A DNA stretch of 64,000 bases from Alloyangia pacifica (GTDB lineage Bacteria; Pseudomonadota; Alphaproteobacteria; Rhodobacterales; Rhodobacteraceae). Both the position numbers and the translations under genes were made by a program. Positions within the stretch are counted from its first letter, which is position 1. Each line of letters begins with the position of its first letter. The DNA is taken from contig NZ_FOZW01000004.1 of the NCBI RefSeq assembly GCF_900116195.1, forward strand, positions 310,001 through 374,000. Direction: 5' to 3'. Shown here piece by piece: positions 16,345 to 25,537 of the stretch. The notes under the pieces are model-generated. The model ran no database searches and was not told the origin of the DNA. It saw nothing but the letters and a program-made list of their open reading frames with translations.

Positions 16345-16371
16345 GCAAATATCGGTTGGGCAGCGCCCCCT
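16345..16371. other. Putative attR
   Basis: GCAAATATCGGTTGGGCAG (16345-16363) is the inverse of the attL arm, and GGGCAGCGCCCCCT (16358-16371) is a direct copy of the attL core. Joining the backbone sides restores GGGGGCAGCGCCCCCTC, exactly the hairpin of the intact dispersed repeats. Confidence 0.7.
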
Positions 16372-16426
16372 CTTTTCTCTGGTCAGCGGTCCTGCGTCAG
16401 GAGAACCTTGCCAGAGGCCGCGCGCC

Positions 16427-19400
16427 TCACTCCAGCTCGATCAGCAGGTCCTTGGCGTCGATCTGGCCGCCGGGCAGCACGTGCACCGCCTTGACCGTGG
16501 CGTCGCGCTCGGCGTGCAGGCCGGTCTCCATCTTCATCGCCTCGATGGTCAGCAGCAGGTCGCCCTCCTTGACCTTGGAGCCCGCCTGTACCGCGATGGT
16601 CGCGACCACGCCCGGCATCGGCGCGCCGATGTGGTTGGGGTTGCCCGCCTCGGCCTTGGGCTTGGCGCCGCTCGAGGCCTTGGCCTTGCGGTCGGGCACG
16701 CGCACCGCGCGCGGCTGGCCGTTGAGTTCGAAGAACACCCGCACCTCGCCGTCATCCTGCGTGTCGCCGACGGTGATGAGACGGATTTCCAGCGTTTTCC
16801 CCGGGTCGATCTCGGCGGTGATCTCCTCGCCCGGCTGCATGCCGTAGAAGTAGGTCAGCGTCGGCAGCACCCGGACGGGGCCGTAATCCTCGTGGCGCGC
16901 CACGTAGTCGGTGAAGACCTTGGGGTACATGAGGTAGCCGTTGAAGTCCTCGTCGTCGAACTCGACGTCCTCGAACTTCGCCTCAAGCTCGGCACGCAGC
17001 GCGGCGAAATCGGCCGGGGCGAGGTGCTTGCCCGGGCGCTCGGTGTTGGGCTTCTCGCCCTTCAGCACCTTCTTGACGATGCCCTCGGGGAAGCCGCCCG
17101 GCGGCTGGCCGAGATTGCCGCGCATCATGTCGATCACCGAGTCGGGGAAGCTGACGTCGCTCTTGGGGTCCTCGACCTGCGCGCGGGTCAGGCCCTGGCT
17201 CACCATCATCAGCGCCATGTCACCCACCACCTTGGAGGACGGGGTCACCTTGACGATGTCACCGAACATCATGTTGACGTCGGCATAGGTCTTGGCGACC
17301 TCGTGCCAGCGCTCCTCCAGCCCCAGAGAGCGCGCCTGTGCCTTGAGGTTGGTGAACTGCCCGCCCGGCATCTCGTGCAGGTAGACCTCGGAGGCCGGGG
17401 CCTGCATGCCCGATTCAAACGCCGCGTATTGGCCGCGCACCGCCTCCCAGTAGTTCGAGACTTCGCGGATCACGTCCACGTCGAGCCCGGTGTCGCGGTC
17501 GGTGTGGCGCAGCGCCTCGACGATCGAGCCGAGCGTGGGCTGCGAGGTGTTGCCCGAAAGCGCGTCCATCGCGGCATCCACCGCGTCGACGCCCGCCTTC
17601 GACGCCTCCATGATGGTGGCGATCGCCGCGCCCGAGGTGTCATGGGTGTGGAAGTGGATCGGCAGGCCGACCTCCTCCTTCAGCGCCTTGACCAGCGCGC
17701 CCGCCGCGGAGGGCTTCAGCAGGCCGGCCATGTCCTTCAGGCCGAGCACATGCGCGCCAGCGGCCTTGAGCTCCTTGCCCATGGCGACGTAGTACTTGAG
17801 GTCGTACTTGGCGCGCGCCGGGTCGAGGATGTCACCGGTGTAGCAGACCGTGCCTTCGCAGATCTTGCCGCTCTCGATCACCGCGTCCATCGCGACGCGC
17901 ATGTTCTCGACCCAGTTGAGCGAGTCGAAGACGCGGAAGACGTCGACGCCGCTCTCTGCCGCCTGCGCGACGAAGCTCTGCACCACGTTGTCGGGGTAGT
18001 TGGTGTAGCCGACGCCGTTGGACGCACGCAGCAGCATCTGCGTCAGGATGTTGGGCATCTTGGCACGGATGTCGCGCAGCCGCTGCCAGGGGCATTCCTG
18101 CAGGAAGCGGTAGGCCACGTCGAAGGTCGCGCCGCCCCAGCATTCCACCGAGAAGAGGCTCGACAGGTTCGCCGCATAGGCCGGGGCCACCTTGATCATG
18201 TCGAGCGACCGCATGCGGGTCGCCAGCAGCGACTGGTGGCCGTCGCGCATGGTGGTGTCGGTGATCAGCAGTTGCTTCTGCGCCGCCATCCAGTCGGCCA
18301 CCGCCTGCGCGCCCTTCTCCTCGAGCAGCGTGCGGGTGCCCGGCGGCGGTGTCTCGGCGCGCAGCTCGGGGGCGCGGGCGGGCTTCAGCTCGGCATGCGG
18401 CTTGGGACGGCCCTGCACCTCGGGGTGACCGTTGACGGTGATGTCGGCGATATAGGTCAGCACCTTGGTGCCGCGGTCCCGGCGCTTCTTGAAGTCGAAG
18501 AGCTCGGGCGTCGTGTCGATGAACTTGGTGGTGTACTGGTTGGTCAGGAAGGTCGGGTGCTTCAGCAGGTTGATCACGAAGTCGATGTTCGTGCTCACGC
18601 CGCGGATGCGGAACTCGCGCAGGGCGCGGTCCATGCGGGCGATGGCCTTCTCCGGGGTCGGGGCCTTGGCGGTCACCTTCACCAAAAGCGAATCGTAGTA
18701 ACGGGTGATCACCCCGCCAGCGTAGGCGGTGCCGCCGTCGAGCCGGATGCCCATGCCAGTGGCCGAGCGGTAGGCGGTGATCCGGCCATAGTCGGGGATA
18801 AAGTTGTTGGTCGGATCCTCGGTGGTGATCCGCGTCTGCAGCGCGTGGCCGGTGAGGCGGATGTCGTACTGGCTGGCCTTGCCGGTGGCCTCGGCGAGGC
18901 TCTTGCCCTCGGCGATCATGATCTGCGCCTGCACGATGTCGATGCCGGTCACCTCTTCGGTGACGGTGTGCTCGACCTGCACGCGGGGGTTGACCTCGAT
19001 GAAGTAGAACTTGCCGCTGTCCATATCCATCAGGAACTCGACGGTGCCGGCGCATTCGTAGTTCACATGAGCGCAGATCTTGCGGCCGAGCTCGCAGAGC
19101 TCTTCGCGCTGCGCCTCGCTGAGGTACGGCGCGGGAGCGCGCTCGACGACCTTCTGGTTGCGGCGCTGCACCGAGCAATCGCGCTCGTAGAGGTGGTAGA
19201 TGTTGCCCATCTTGTCGCCGAGGATCTGCACCTCGACGTGGCGGGCGCGCAGGATCATCTTCTCGAGATAGCCCTCGCCGTTGCCGAAGGCGGCCTCGGC
19301 CTCGCGGCGCCCCTCGAGCACCTTCTCCTTCAGCTCCTTCGGCCCCTCGATCGGCCGCATGCCGCGCCCGCCGCCGCCCCAGGATGCCTTGAGCATCAGC

Positions 19401-19870
19401 GGGTAGCCGATGTCTTCGGCCTCCTTGGCGATGGCCTTGAAATCGTCGCCCAGCACCTCCGTCGCCGGGATCACCGGCACGCCGGCCTCGATGGCGACCT
19501 TGCGGGCGCTGGCCTTGTCGCCGAGCGCGCGCATGGTCGCGGCCTTCGGACCGATAAAGGTGATGCCCGCCGCGTCGCAGGCATCGACGAACTCGGGGTT
19601 CTCGGACAGCAGGCCGTAGCCCGGGTGGATTGCGTCGGCACCCGATTCCTTGGCGATACGGATGATCTCGGGGATCGACAGGTAGGCCGCGACCGGCCCC
19701 AGCCCCTCACCGATGCGATAGGCCTCGTCGGCCTTGAATCGGTGGAGTCCCAGTTTGTCCTCTTCCGCAAAGACGGCAACGGTCTTCTTTCCCATCTCGT
19801 TCGCCGCCCGCATGATGCGGATCGCGATCTCGCCACGGTTGGCGATGAGGATCTTCTGGAATTCGGGCAT
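16427..19870 (-). CDS. pyc: Pyruvate carboxylase
   Basis: 1147 residues, full length. It carboxylates pyruvate to oxaloacetate (ATP and biotin dependent) to refill the TCA cycle. Domains in order: biotin carboxylase (starts FQKILIANRGEIAIRIMRAA; glycine-rich ATP loop near KASWGGGGRGMR), carboxyltransferase (starts LLITDTTMRDGHQSLLATR; metal ligands in the FHTHDTSGAA region), then a linker and the biotinyl domain with the EAMKMET lysine. ATG 19870 is chosen over upstream starts because it has AAAGGAGGAAG before it. It is the first backbone gene after the element; uvrD diverges on the other side. Confidence 0.97.
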   Translation of the reverse strand: MPEFQKILIANRGEIAIRIMRAANEMGKKTVAVFAEEDKLGLHRFKADEAYRIGEGLGPVAAYLSIPEIIRIAKESGADAIHPGYGLLSENPEFVDACDAAGITFIGPKAATMRALGDKASARKVAIEAGVPVIPATEVLGDDFKAIAKEAEDIGYPLMLKASWGGGGRGMRPIEGPKELKEKVLEGRREAEAAFGNGEGYLEKMILRARHVEVQILGDKMGNIYHLYERDCSVQRRNQKVVERAPAPYLSEAQREELCELGRKICAHVNYECAGTVEFLMDMDSGKFYFIEVNPRVQVEHTVTEEVTGIDIVQAQIMIAEGKSLAEATGKASQYDIRLTGHALQTRITTEDPTNNFIPDYGRITAYRSATGMGIRLDGGTAYAGGVITRYYDSLLVKVTAKAPTPEKAIARMDRALREFRIRGVSTNIDFVINLLKHPTFLTNQYTTKFIDTTPELFDFKKRRDRGTKVLTYIADITVNGHPEVQGRPKPHAELKPARAPELRAETPPPGTRTLLEEKGAQAVADWMAAQKQLLITDTTMRDGHQSLLATRMRSLDMIKVAPAYAANLSSLFSVECWGGATFDVAYRFLQECPWQRLRDIRAKMPNILTQMLLRASNGVGYTNYPDNVVQSFVAQAAESGVDVFRVFDSLNWVENMRVAMDAVIESGKICEGTVCYTGDILDPARAKYDLKYYVAMGKELKAAGAHVLGLKDMAGLLKPSAAGALVKALKEEVGLPIHFHTHDTSGAAIATIMEASKAGVDAVDAAMDALSGNTSQPTLGSIVEALRHTDRDTGLDVDVIREVSNYWEAVRGQYAAFESGMQAPASEVYLHEMPGGQFTNLKAQARSLGLEERWHEVAKTYADVNMMFGDIVKVTPSSKVVGDMALMMVSQGLTRAQVEDPKSDVSFPDSVIDMMRGNLGQPPGGFPEGIVKKVLKGEKPNTERPGKHLAPADFAALRAELEAKFEDVEFDDEDFNGYLMYPKVFTDYVARHEDYGPVRVLPTLTYFYGMQPGEEITAEIDPGKTLEIRLITVGDTQDDGEVRVFFELNGQPRAVRVPDRKAKASSGAKPKAEAGNPNHIGAPMPGVVATIAVQAGSKVKEGDLLLTIEAMKMETGLHAERDATVKAVHVLPGGQIDAKDLLIELE

Positions 19871-20119
19871 GTAATCTTCCTCCTTTGGACGCGAAATGCC
19901 GCTCCCGGAGGCATCGCATTCCGAACTCAAGGGCATGCCGCGCTGCAGCGCAAGGGGCTTTGCAAATTATGCTAATGTTAGCGCCGGTTTTGCAAACTCG
20001 GCCGAACTGACCCTGCGGCAGGGCGACCATTTTCGGCGGTTTCGCGACACCTGCCGGGTTAGCAGTGCAGCGCCAACGGCGCAGACGACCGGCAGCGGCG
20101 GCGTGATGATCAATTTAGT
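19871..20119. other. Divergent pyc-uvrD intergenic region
   Basis: Apart from the LexA box at its right end, no gene or clear repeat is seen. It must contain the divergent promoters of pyc and uvrD. Confidence 0.4.
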
Positions 20120-20134
20120 GAACAAACGAAGAAC
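20120..20134. promoter_or_regulatory. LexA (SOS) box upstream of uvrD
   Basis: GAACAAACGAAGAAC, which on the other strand is GTTC-N7-GTTC, the established alphaproteobacterial LexA site. It lies 41 bp before the uvrD start. Confidence 0.75.
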
Positions 20135-20174
20135 GCATCTTTCGCCGTCCTCTGTGGCGCGTTAAGTTCGGGAC

Positions 20175-22622
20175 ATGAGCAGTTTCGACGACATGGATGC
20201 ATTCGAGGGGGCCTCGCTGTCGCAGCGGGCCATGGCGGCGCGCCCCGCGCCCTACCTCGACGATCTCAACCCGGCGCAGCGCGAGGCTGTGGAGCGGCTG
20301 GACGGCCCTGTCCTGATGCTCGCGGGCGCGGGCACCGGCAAGACCAAGGCGCTCACGTCCCGCATCGCGCACCTGCTGACGACGGGCCGGGCGCGGCCGA
20401 ACGAGATCCTCTCGGTGACCTTCACCAACAAGGCCGCGCGCGAGATGAAGGAGCGGGTGGGGCGCCTGCTCGGCCACGCGGTCGAGGGCATGCCCTGGAT
20501 GGGCACCTTCCATTCGATCTGCGTCAAGCTGCTGCGCCGCCACGCCGAGCTGGTGGGGCTGAAGTCGAACTTCACCATCCTCGACACGGACGACCAGATC
20601 CGCCTGCTGAAACAGGTGATCGCCGCCAACAACATCGATGAAAAACGCTGGCCCGCCCGGCAGCTCTCGTCGCTGATCGACAACTGGAAGAACCGCGCCT
20701 GGACGCCCGACAAGGTGCCCGCATCGGAGGCATCCGCCTTCAACAACCGCGGCACCGAGCTTTACGCCCAGTACCAGACCCGCCTGCGCGAGCTGAACGC
20801 CTGCGACTTCGGTGACCTGCTGCTGCACGTGGTGACGATCTTTCAGCAGCACGCCGACGTGCTCGAGCAATACCAGCGCTGGTTCCGCTTCATCCTCGTG
20901 GACGAGTATCAGGATACCAACGTCGCCCAGTACCTCTGGCTGCGGCTGCTGGCGCAGGGCCACACCAACATCTGCTGCGTCGGCGACGACGACCAGTCGA
21001 TCTACGGCTGGCGCGGCGCCGAGGTGGGCAACATCCTGCGCTTCGAAAAGGATTTCCCCGGCGCCCATGTGGTGCGGCTGGAACAGAACTACCGTTCGAC
21101 CGCACATATCCTCGCCGCCGCCTCCTCGGTGATCCGCGGCAACGAGAACCGGCTCGGCAAGGAACTGTGGACCGAGGCGCAGGGCGGCGAGAAGGTCCGC
21201 CTCATCGGCCATTGGGACGGCGAGGAAGAGGCGCGTTGGATCGGCGAGGAGATCGAGGCGGCGCAGCGCGGCTCGCGCGGGATGCACGCCTTCTCGCTCG
21301 ACGACATGGCCATCCTGGTGCGCGCCTCGCACCAGATGCGCGCCTTCGAGGACCGCTTCCTGACCATCGGCCTGCCGTACCGGGTGATCGGTGGCCCGCG
21401 CTTCTACGAGCGGCTCGAGATCCGCGATGCCATGGCCTATTTCCGGCTGGTTGTCTCGCCCGAGGATGATCTGGCCTTCGAGCGCATCGTCAACACCCCC
21501 AAGCGCGGCCTCGGCGACAAGGCGCAGCAGAAGATCCAGCTCAAGGCGCGCGAGCATGGGGTGCCGCTGCTGGTGGGGGCGCGGCTGCTGCTGCGCGACA
21601 AGGAGATCACCGGCAAGGGCGCGGCCAAGCTCGCCACTTTCGTCGACCAGATCGAACGCTGGCACGAGGTGGCCCGGCAGCAGCTCGGCCTGCCCTCGGA
21701 GGTGCAGCAGGACGACGACGACCTGGTGCTGATCGACGAGGACAAGCCGCTGAGCCGTGCGGTCAGCCACATGGAACTGGCCGAGACCATGCTCGACGAG
21801 AGCGGCTACACCGAGATGTGGCAGAACGACAAGAACCCCGACTCGCCGGGGCGGCTCGAGAACCTCAAGGAACTGGTCAAGGCGCTGGAAAGCTTCGACA
21901 ACCTTCAGGGTTTCCTCGAACACGTCGCGCTGATCATGGACAATGAGACCGAGGAGACCGGCGCCAAGGTGTCGATCATGACGCTGCACGCCGCCAAGGG
22001 GCTCGAGTTCCCGGCGGTCTTCCTGCCGGGCTGGGAGGACGGGCTCTTCCCCTCGCAGCGCTCGATGGACGAGAGCGGCCTGAAGGGCCTCGAGGAAGAG
22101 CGGCGGCTGGCCTATGTCGGCATCACCCGCGCCGAGGAGCTCTGCACCATCTCCTTCGCCGCCAACCGCCGGGTCTTCGGGCAATGGCAATCGGCGCTGC
22201 CCTCGCGTTTCATCGACGAGCTGCCCGAGGCGCATGTGGATATTCTCACGCCGCCCGGTCTCTACGGCGGCGGCTATGGCGCGGCGGGGATGAACAGCGG
22301 CTACGGCGGCGGATCGGGGCTGGAAACCCGCGCCGCCGAGGCGAACGTCTACAACTCCCCGGGCTGGAAACGTCTACAGGAGCGCTCGTCGAGCGCCCGG
22401 TCGGTCAGCCAGCCGCGCGAGAGCCGCAACACGGTGATCGACCTGCAGGCTGTCTCGGCCTTCGACATGGGCGAGCGGGTGTTCCACCAGAAGTTCGGCT
22501 ACGGCGCGATCATCGGCATCGAGGGCGACAAGCTGGAGATCGACTTCGAGAAGGCCGGGGTGAAGAAGGTCGTGGCGCGTTTCGTCGCGGCGGCGGATTC
22601 CGCGGGCGACGTGCCGTTCTGA
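20175..22622 (+). CDS. uvrD: UvrD/PcrA-family DNA helicase II
   Basis: 815 residues. A superfamily-1A 3'-5' helicase acting in nucleotide excision and mismatch repair. Motif I is AGAGTGKT; motif Ia/Ib text is SVTFTNKAAREMKER; motif II is VDEYQDTN; motif III is GDDDQSIYGWRGA; motif IV is QNYRST; motif V is TLHAAKGLEF; motif VI is AYVGITRAEE. The C-terminus after a glycine-rich linker (GGGYGAAGMNSGYGGGSG) is a Tudor-like domain (GERVFHQKFGYGAIIGIEGD) that binds RNA polymerase in PcrA. A LexA box just upstream indicates SOS control. Confidence 0.95.
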   Translation: MSSFDDMDAFEGASLSQRAMAARPAPYLDDLNPAQREAVERLDGPVLMLAGAGTGKTKALTSRIAHLLTTGRARPNEILSVTFTNKAAREMKERVGRLLGHAVEGMPWMGTFHSICVKLLRRHAELVGLKSNFTILDTDDQIRLLKQVIAANNIDEKRWPARQLSSLIDNWKNRAWTPDKVPASEASAFNNRGTELYAQYQTRLRELNACDFGDLLLHVVTIFQQHADVLEQYQRWFRFILVDEYQDTNVAQYLWLRLLAQGHTNICCVGDDDQSIYGWRGAEVGNILRFEKDFPGAHVVRLEQNYRSTAHILAAASSVIRGNENRLGKELWTEAQGGEKVRLIGHWDGEEEARWIGEEIEAAQRGSRGMHAFSLDDMAILVRASHQMRAFEDRFLTIGLPYRVIGGPRFYERLEIRDAMAYFRLVVSPEDDLAFERIVNTPKRGLGDKAQQKIQLKAREHGVPLLVGARLLLRDKEITGKGAAKLATFVDQIERWHEVARQQLGLPSEVQQDDDDLVLIDEDKPLSRAVSHMELAETMLDESGYTEMWQNDKNPDSPGRLENLKELVKALESFDNLQGFLEHVALIMDNETEETGAKVSIMTLHAAKGLEFPAVFLPGWEDGLFPSQRSMDESGLKGLEEERRLAYVGITRAEELCTISFAANRRVFGQWQSALPSRFIDELPEAHVDILTPPGLYGGGYGAAGMNSGYGGGSGLETRAAEANVYNSPGWKRLQERSSSARSVSQPRESRNTVIDLQAVSAFDMGERVFHQKFGYGAIIGIEGDKLEIDFEKAGVKKVVARFVAAADSAGDVPF

Positions 22623-22660
22623 GCGGGTGCTCCCCCTTTGGCAGGTCCAAGGTCGGCGGA

Positions 22661-22780
22661 TGAGAGCTAGGGGGCGCTGCCCCCTCGGCGCTGCGCGCCT
22701 CACCCCCGGGATATTTGGACCATGTGGAAGCGCGAGGCGCCCGCGTCTTCTTCTCTTTTGCAAATACGCCCGCCGGAGGC
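22661..22780. repeat. Dispersed intergenic hairpin repeat, copy 3
   Basis: GGGGGCGCTGCCCCC (22670-22684), then CACCCCCGGGATATTTGGAC and CATGTGGAAGCGCGAGGCGC, then TCTTTTGCAAATACGCCCGC. This is the fullest copy of the family in the window. It fills most of the uvrD-to-helicase gap. Confidence 0.75.
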
Positions 22781-22901
22781 GGTCCGGCGGCGTCCTTCCG
22801 CGTGACTTCTCCGGAACAGGACATGGGAGACAGCGGAAGTCCCGTGGGAAAAGCATGCGCGCGTCTGGTGCGTGCCGCGCGGCTCTAGTAGGGTCGCGCG
22901 C

Positions 22902-24440
22902 ATGACGGCGCCCGCGATCAGTTTTTCCGAGGATCAGGCCGAAGCCTGGGACCGCGTGGCCGAGATGCTGCGCGGTGCCGGCGTCGATCTGGATGAAGGC
23001 ACCAGCGAACCCGCCCGCGAGGGGCTGTCGAAGGTCATGGCGCTTATGGGCAAGGCCGGCTCCGGCAAGACCCTGCTGCTGGCGGAGCTCAGCAAGGCTC
23101 TGCAGGAGGCGGGGTGCGAGGTGGTCTCGGGCGATTTCGAGAGCCGCCGCAAGCGCGAGAAGCGCACGCTGGCGATCCTCGCGCCGACAAACAAGGCGGC
23201 CTCGGTGCTGCGCATGCGCGGCGTCCCGGCGACCACCATCCACCGCATTCTCTACACGCCGGTCTACGATCCGGTCTACGAGCGCATCGCCGAGTGGCTG
23301 ATGGGCAACGACGAACGGCCGGAGATCGACACGCTGACGCCGGAGGCGCTGGACCGTGCCTACGCGTCCTACCAGGGACACAAGTCCGTGCCCGCGGCAC
23401 TGGCGGCGGCGGGGCTGCGCGGCAGCGACTTCATCACCGGCTGGAAGCGCCGCGAGGAGCCGCTCGACATCGGTTTCGTCGACGAGGCCTCGATGCTGGA
23501 CGACCGGCAGTTCGAGGATCTCAAGGAGATCTTCCCCAACCTGCTGCTCTTCGGCGATCCGGCGCAGCTGGCACCGGTGAACCAGTCGGGCAAGATGGTC
23601 TTCGACGCGGTGCCCGAGGATCGCAAGATGGAGCTCTCGCGCATCCACCGGCAGGAGGCCTCGAGCCCGATCCTCGATCTGGCCCACGCGCTGGCCGACC
23701 CGGAGGTGGATTTCTATCGCTTCGAGCGGCTGGTCGAGGAGATGGCGGCCAAGGATGACCGCGTGATCTGGGGCCAGCGCGTCGAGGTCGACCTGATGGC
23801 GCGTTCGCCTGTGCTGGTCTGGCGCAACGCCACGCGCATCCGTCTTATCAACGCCTTCCGCGCCGTGCATGGCGCGCCGGAGACCGAGCTGCTGCCCGGC
23901 GAGCCGCTGATCTGCGACGGCATCGAGCTGCCGCTCAAGCACCGCAAGAAGCGGCTCGACCTGGAGGCGCGCGGGCTGATCAAGGGCGCTCAGGTGGTCT
24001 ATCTCGGGCCGGGCAAGAAGCCCGGGTTCTCCCGGCTGCACGTGATGGGCGCGCCCGACCCGCAGGTCTCGGCGGCCTCGATCGTGAAGATCGAGAAGCC
24101 CGACGAGGAAGAGCCCTTCATCCCCTTCGCCGCGCGCATGGGGGCGACCTTCCTGCATGGCGCGGCGGTGACCATCCACAAGGCGCAGGGTTCGCAATGG
24201 GAGAATGTGCAGGTCTTCGGCCCCGATCTCTATGCCGCCGCGCGCATGGGGCGGGTCGAGGCCGGCCAGCCGCTCTGGAAGCGCCTCGCCTATGTCGCCG
24301 TGACCCGGGCCTCGGAGCGGCTGCACTGGGTGGTGCGCAACCGCCTGTCGAAGCCCTCCGGTCCGTTGCGGGTGGATGACCTCGGCGGCGCGCCAGCGCC
24401 GCTGGAACTGGAGATGCAGGGCGAGGACGCGGCCGGCTGA
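22902..24440 (+). CDS. RecD-like ATP-dependent helicase
   Basis: 512 residues from ATG 22902. A superfamily-1 helicase related to the ExoV alpha subunit. Walker A is MGKAGSGKTLLL. AILAPTNKAASVLR, then a Walker B-type DIGFVDEASMLDD, then LLFGDPAQLAPV (motif III) follow. The UvrD-C2 end has FLHGAAVTIHKAQGSQWENV and RLAYVAVTRASERLHWV. It has no RecB/RecC neighbours and lacks the long N-terminal domain of RecD2. It is therefore likely a stand-alone DNA repair or mobile-DNA helicase of unknown partner. Confidence 0.85.
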   Translation: MTAPAISFSEDQAEAWDRVAEMLRGAGVDLDEGTSEPAREGLSKVMALMGKAGSGKTLLLAELSKALQEAGCEVVSGDFESRRKREKRTLAILAPTNKAASVLRMRGVPATTIHRILYTPVYDPVYERIAEWLMGNDERPEIDTLTPEALDRAYASYQGHKSVPAALAAAGLRGSDFITGWKRREEPLDIGFVDEASMLDDRQFEDLKEIFPNLLLFGDPAQLAPVNQSGKMVFDAVPEDRKMELSRIHRQEASSPILDLAHALADPEVDFYRFERLVEEMAAKDDRVIWGQRVEVDLMARSPVLVWRNATRIRLINAFRAVHGAPETELLPGEPLICDGIELPLKHRKKRLDLEARGLIKGAQVVYLGPGKKPGFSRLHVMGAPDPQVSAASIVKIEKPDEEEPFIPFAARMGATFLHGAAVTIHKAQGSQWENVQVFGPDLYAAARMGRVEAGQPLWKRLAYVAVTRASERLHWVVRNRLSKPSGPLRVDDLGGAPAPLELEMQGEDAAG

Positions 24441-24572
24441 ACCGCCCATCTGCAGGGCTTTCGGGATTTGCTCTTGCCAGCGGCGGGGGCGATCCGCCAC
24501 TCTGCCCCGGGATTTCGGACAGGTCGGGAGACGGGATGCAGCGCGAGAGAGCACTGGACGGGGGGGCACGTC

Positions 24573-25019
24573 ATGCCCGCTGAGGCGGTTCTGGAGATGG
24601 AACCGAAGGTGTCGCGCTGGTTCACGCTCGATGCCGAGAGCGTCGCGCGTTTCGGCGAGGTGACCGGCGATCTGAAGTTCTTCCATTCCGACGCGGAGCG
24701 GTCTGCCGATTTCCTGTTCGGCGGGCCGGTGGCGCAGGGGTTCCTGACGCTCTCGTTGCTCTCGGCCATGTGCGCCGACGCGGTGCCGCCGTTTCCCGGC
24801 CAGATCGCCAACGTCAACTATGGCTTTGACCGGGTGCGTTTCGTCACGCCGGTGCCGGTGGGCTCGCGGGTGCGGGGACATTTCACCGTCGGCGGCGTCG
24901 AGGAGGGCGACGAGCGGCTCACCGTGCATTGGGACGTGGAGATCGAGATCGAGGGGCAGGGGCGCGAGCATCCGGCGCTTGTGGCGCAATGGGTGACCTT
25001 CCTCGAACTGCGGGACTGA
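24573..25019 (+). CDS. MaoC-like (hotdog) hydratase
   Basis: 148 residues from ATG 24573 with a G-rich ribosome site. The R-hydratase signature is recognisable: FGEVTGDLKFFHSDAE with the catalytic Asp and His, then FGGPVAQGFLTLSLLS (Gln where the usual AHG has His). NYGFDRVRFVTPVPVGSRVR is the second MaoC motif. Family members hydrate trans-2-enoyl-CoA, for example in PHA supply. PhaR elsewhere in the window agrees with PHA metabolism, but substrate is not proven. Confidence 0.8.
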   Translation: MPAEAVLEMEPKVSRWFTLDAESVARFGEVTGDLKFFHSDAERSADFLFGGPVAQGFLTLSLLSAMCADAVPPFPGQIANVNYGFDRVRFVTPVPVGSRVRGHFTVGGVEEGDERLTVHWDVEIEIEGQGREHPALVAQWVTFLELRD

Positions 25020-25102
25020 GGGCGGGACTGAGGCGCGGCGCGCGGCTGCTTGACCCCGGGGCGCGGAGCGCCGAGAACGGGCGCGCAACGCAGGAGACGC
25101 CC

Positions 25103-25519
25103 ATGGACCGCAGCACCGAAGACATGCAGATCACCGAGGCCCCCTCGGGCTACCTGTCGCATCTCGGACTGGAGATGACCGGCTGGCGCGCGGACTTCGC
25201 GCGCTTCGAGCTGGAGATCGGCCCGCAGCACCAGAACCGCCACGACAACCCGCATGGCGGCGTGCACGCCTCCATGCTCGACACGGCGATGGGCTACGCC
25301 GGTTGCTGGACAGGCGACCCCGAGGACAGGCTCATGGCGCTGACGCTTTCGCTCAGCGTGCAGTACCTGTCGCGGCCGCGCGGCACCCGGCTGATCGCCG
25401 AAGGCGTACGCACCGGCGGCGGCAAGAGCACCTTCTTCGCCGAGGCAACCATCACCGACGAGACCGGTGAGCTGATCGCCAAGGGCACGGGCGTTTTCCG
25501 CTACCGCCGCCGGAGCTGA
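25103..25519 (+). CDS. PaaI-type hotdog thioesterase
   Basis: 138 residues from ATG 25103 (CAGGAG precedes it). It shows the PaaI pattern: QHQNRHDNPHGGVHASMLDTAMGYA with the catalytic HGG..H..DTA core, SLSVQYLSRPRGTRLIAEG, and FFAEATITDETGELIAKGTG at the end. It probably hydrolyses an aromatic or medium-chain acyl-CoA. It follows the MaoC-like gene by 83 bp in the same direction, giving a hotdog pair. Confidence 0.85.
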   Translation: MDRSTEDMQITEAPSGYLSHLGLEMTGWRADFARFELEIGPQHQNRHDNPHGGVHASMLDTAMGYAGCWTGDPEDRLMALTLSLSVQYLSRPRGTRLIAEGVRTGGGKSTFFAEATITDETGELIAKGTGVFRYRRRS

Positions 25520-25537
25520 GTTTTCCGGGCCGAAGGC

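Larger units (their letters stand above)
4476..16369. mobile_element. Integrative mobilizable element (large serine recombinase plus MobV relaxase)
   Basis: About 11.9 kb, bounded by attL and attR (listed separately). It holds a large serine recombinase, a MobV/Pre relaxase, small companion genes, a GNAT-type toxin-like module and a two-gene ATPase cargo. Several of its genes have lower GC and less biased codon use than the flanking backbone. No DDE transposase or tyrosine integrase is visible. A serine recombinase plus Pre/Mob relaxase recalls clostridial Tn4451-type elements in plan, though not evidently in sequence. Boundaries are inferred from repeats and not from an empty site. Confidence 0.8.

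Noticed and set aside
4482-16363. A classical transposon with 19-bp terminal inverted repeats and a 6-bp CGCCCC target duplication
   Set aside because: The geometry also fits, but there is no DDE transposase, whereas a large serine recombinase is present. Its palindromic attP gives inverted arms at both ends, and the shared core explains the direct repeat.
16481-19975. A 1164-codon open frame antisense to pyc, and similar long frames antisense to ptsP, lysC, hisB/hisH and other genes
   Set aside because: GC-rich codon bias opens the opposite strand; these frames have low-complexity Arg/His/Leu-rich text, no motifs, and the real genes on the other strand are unmistakable.
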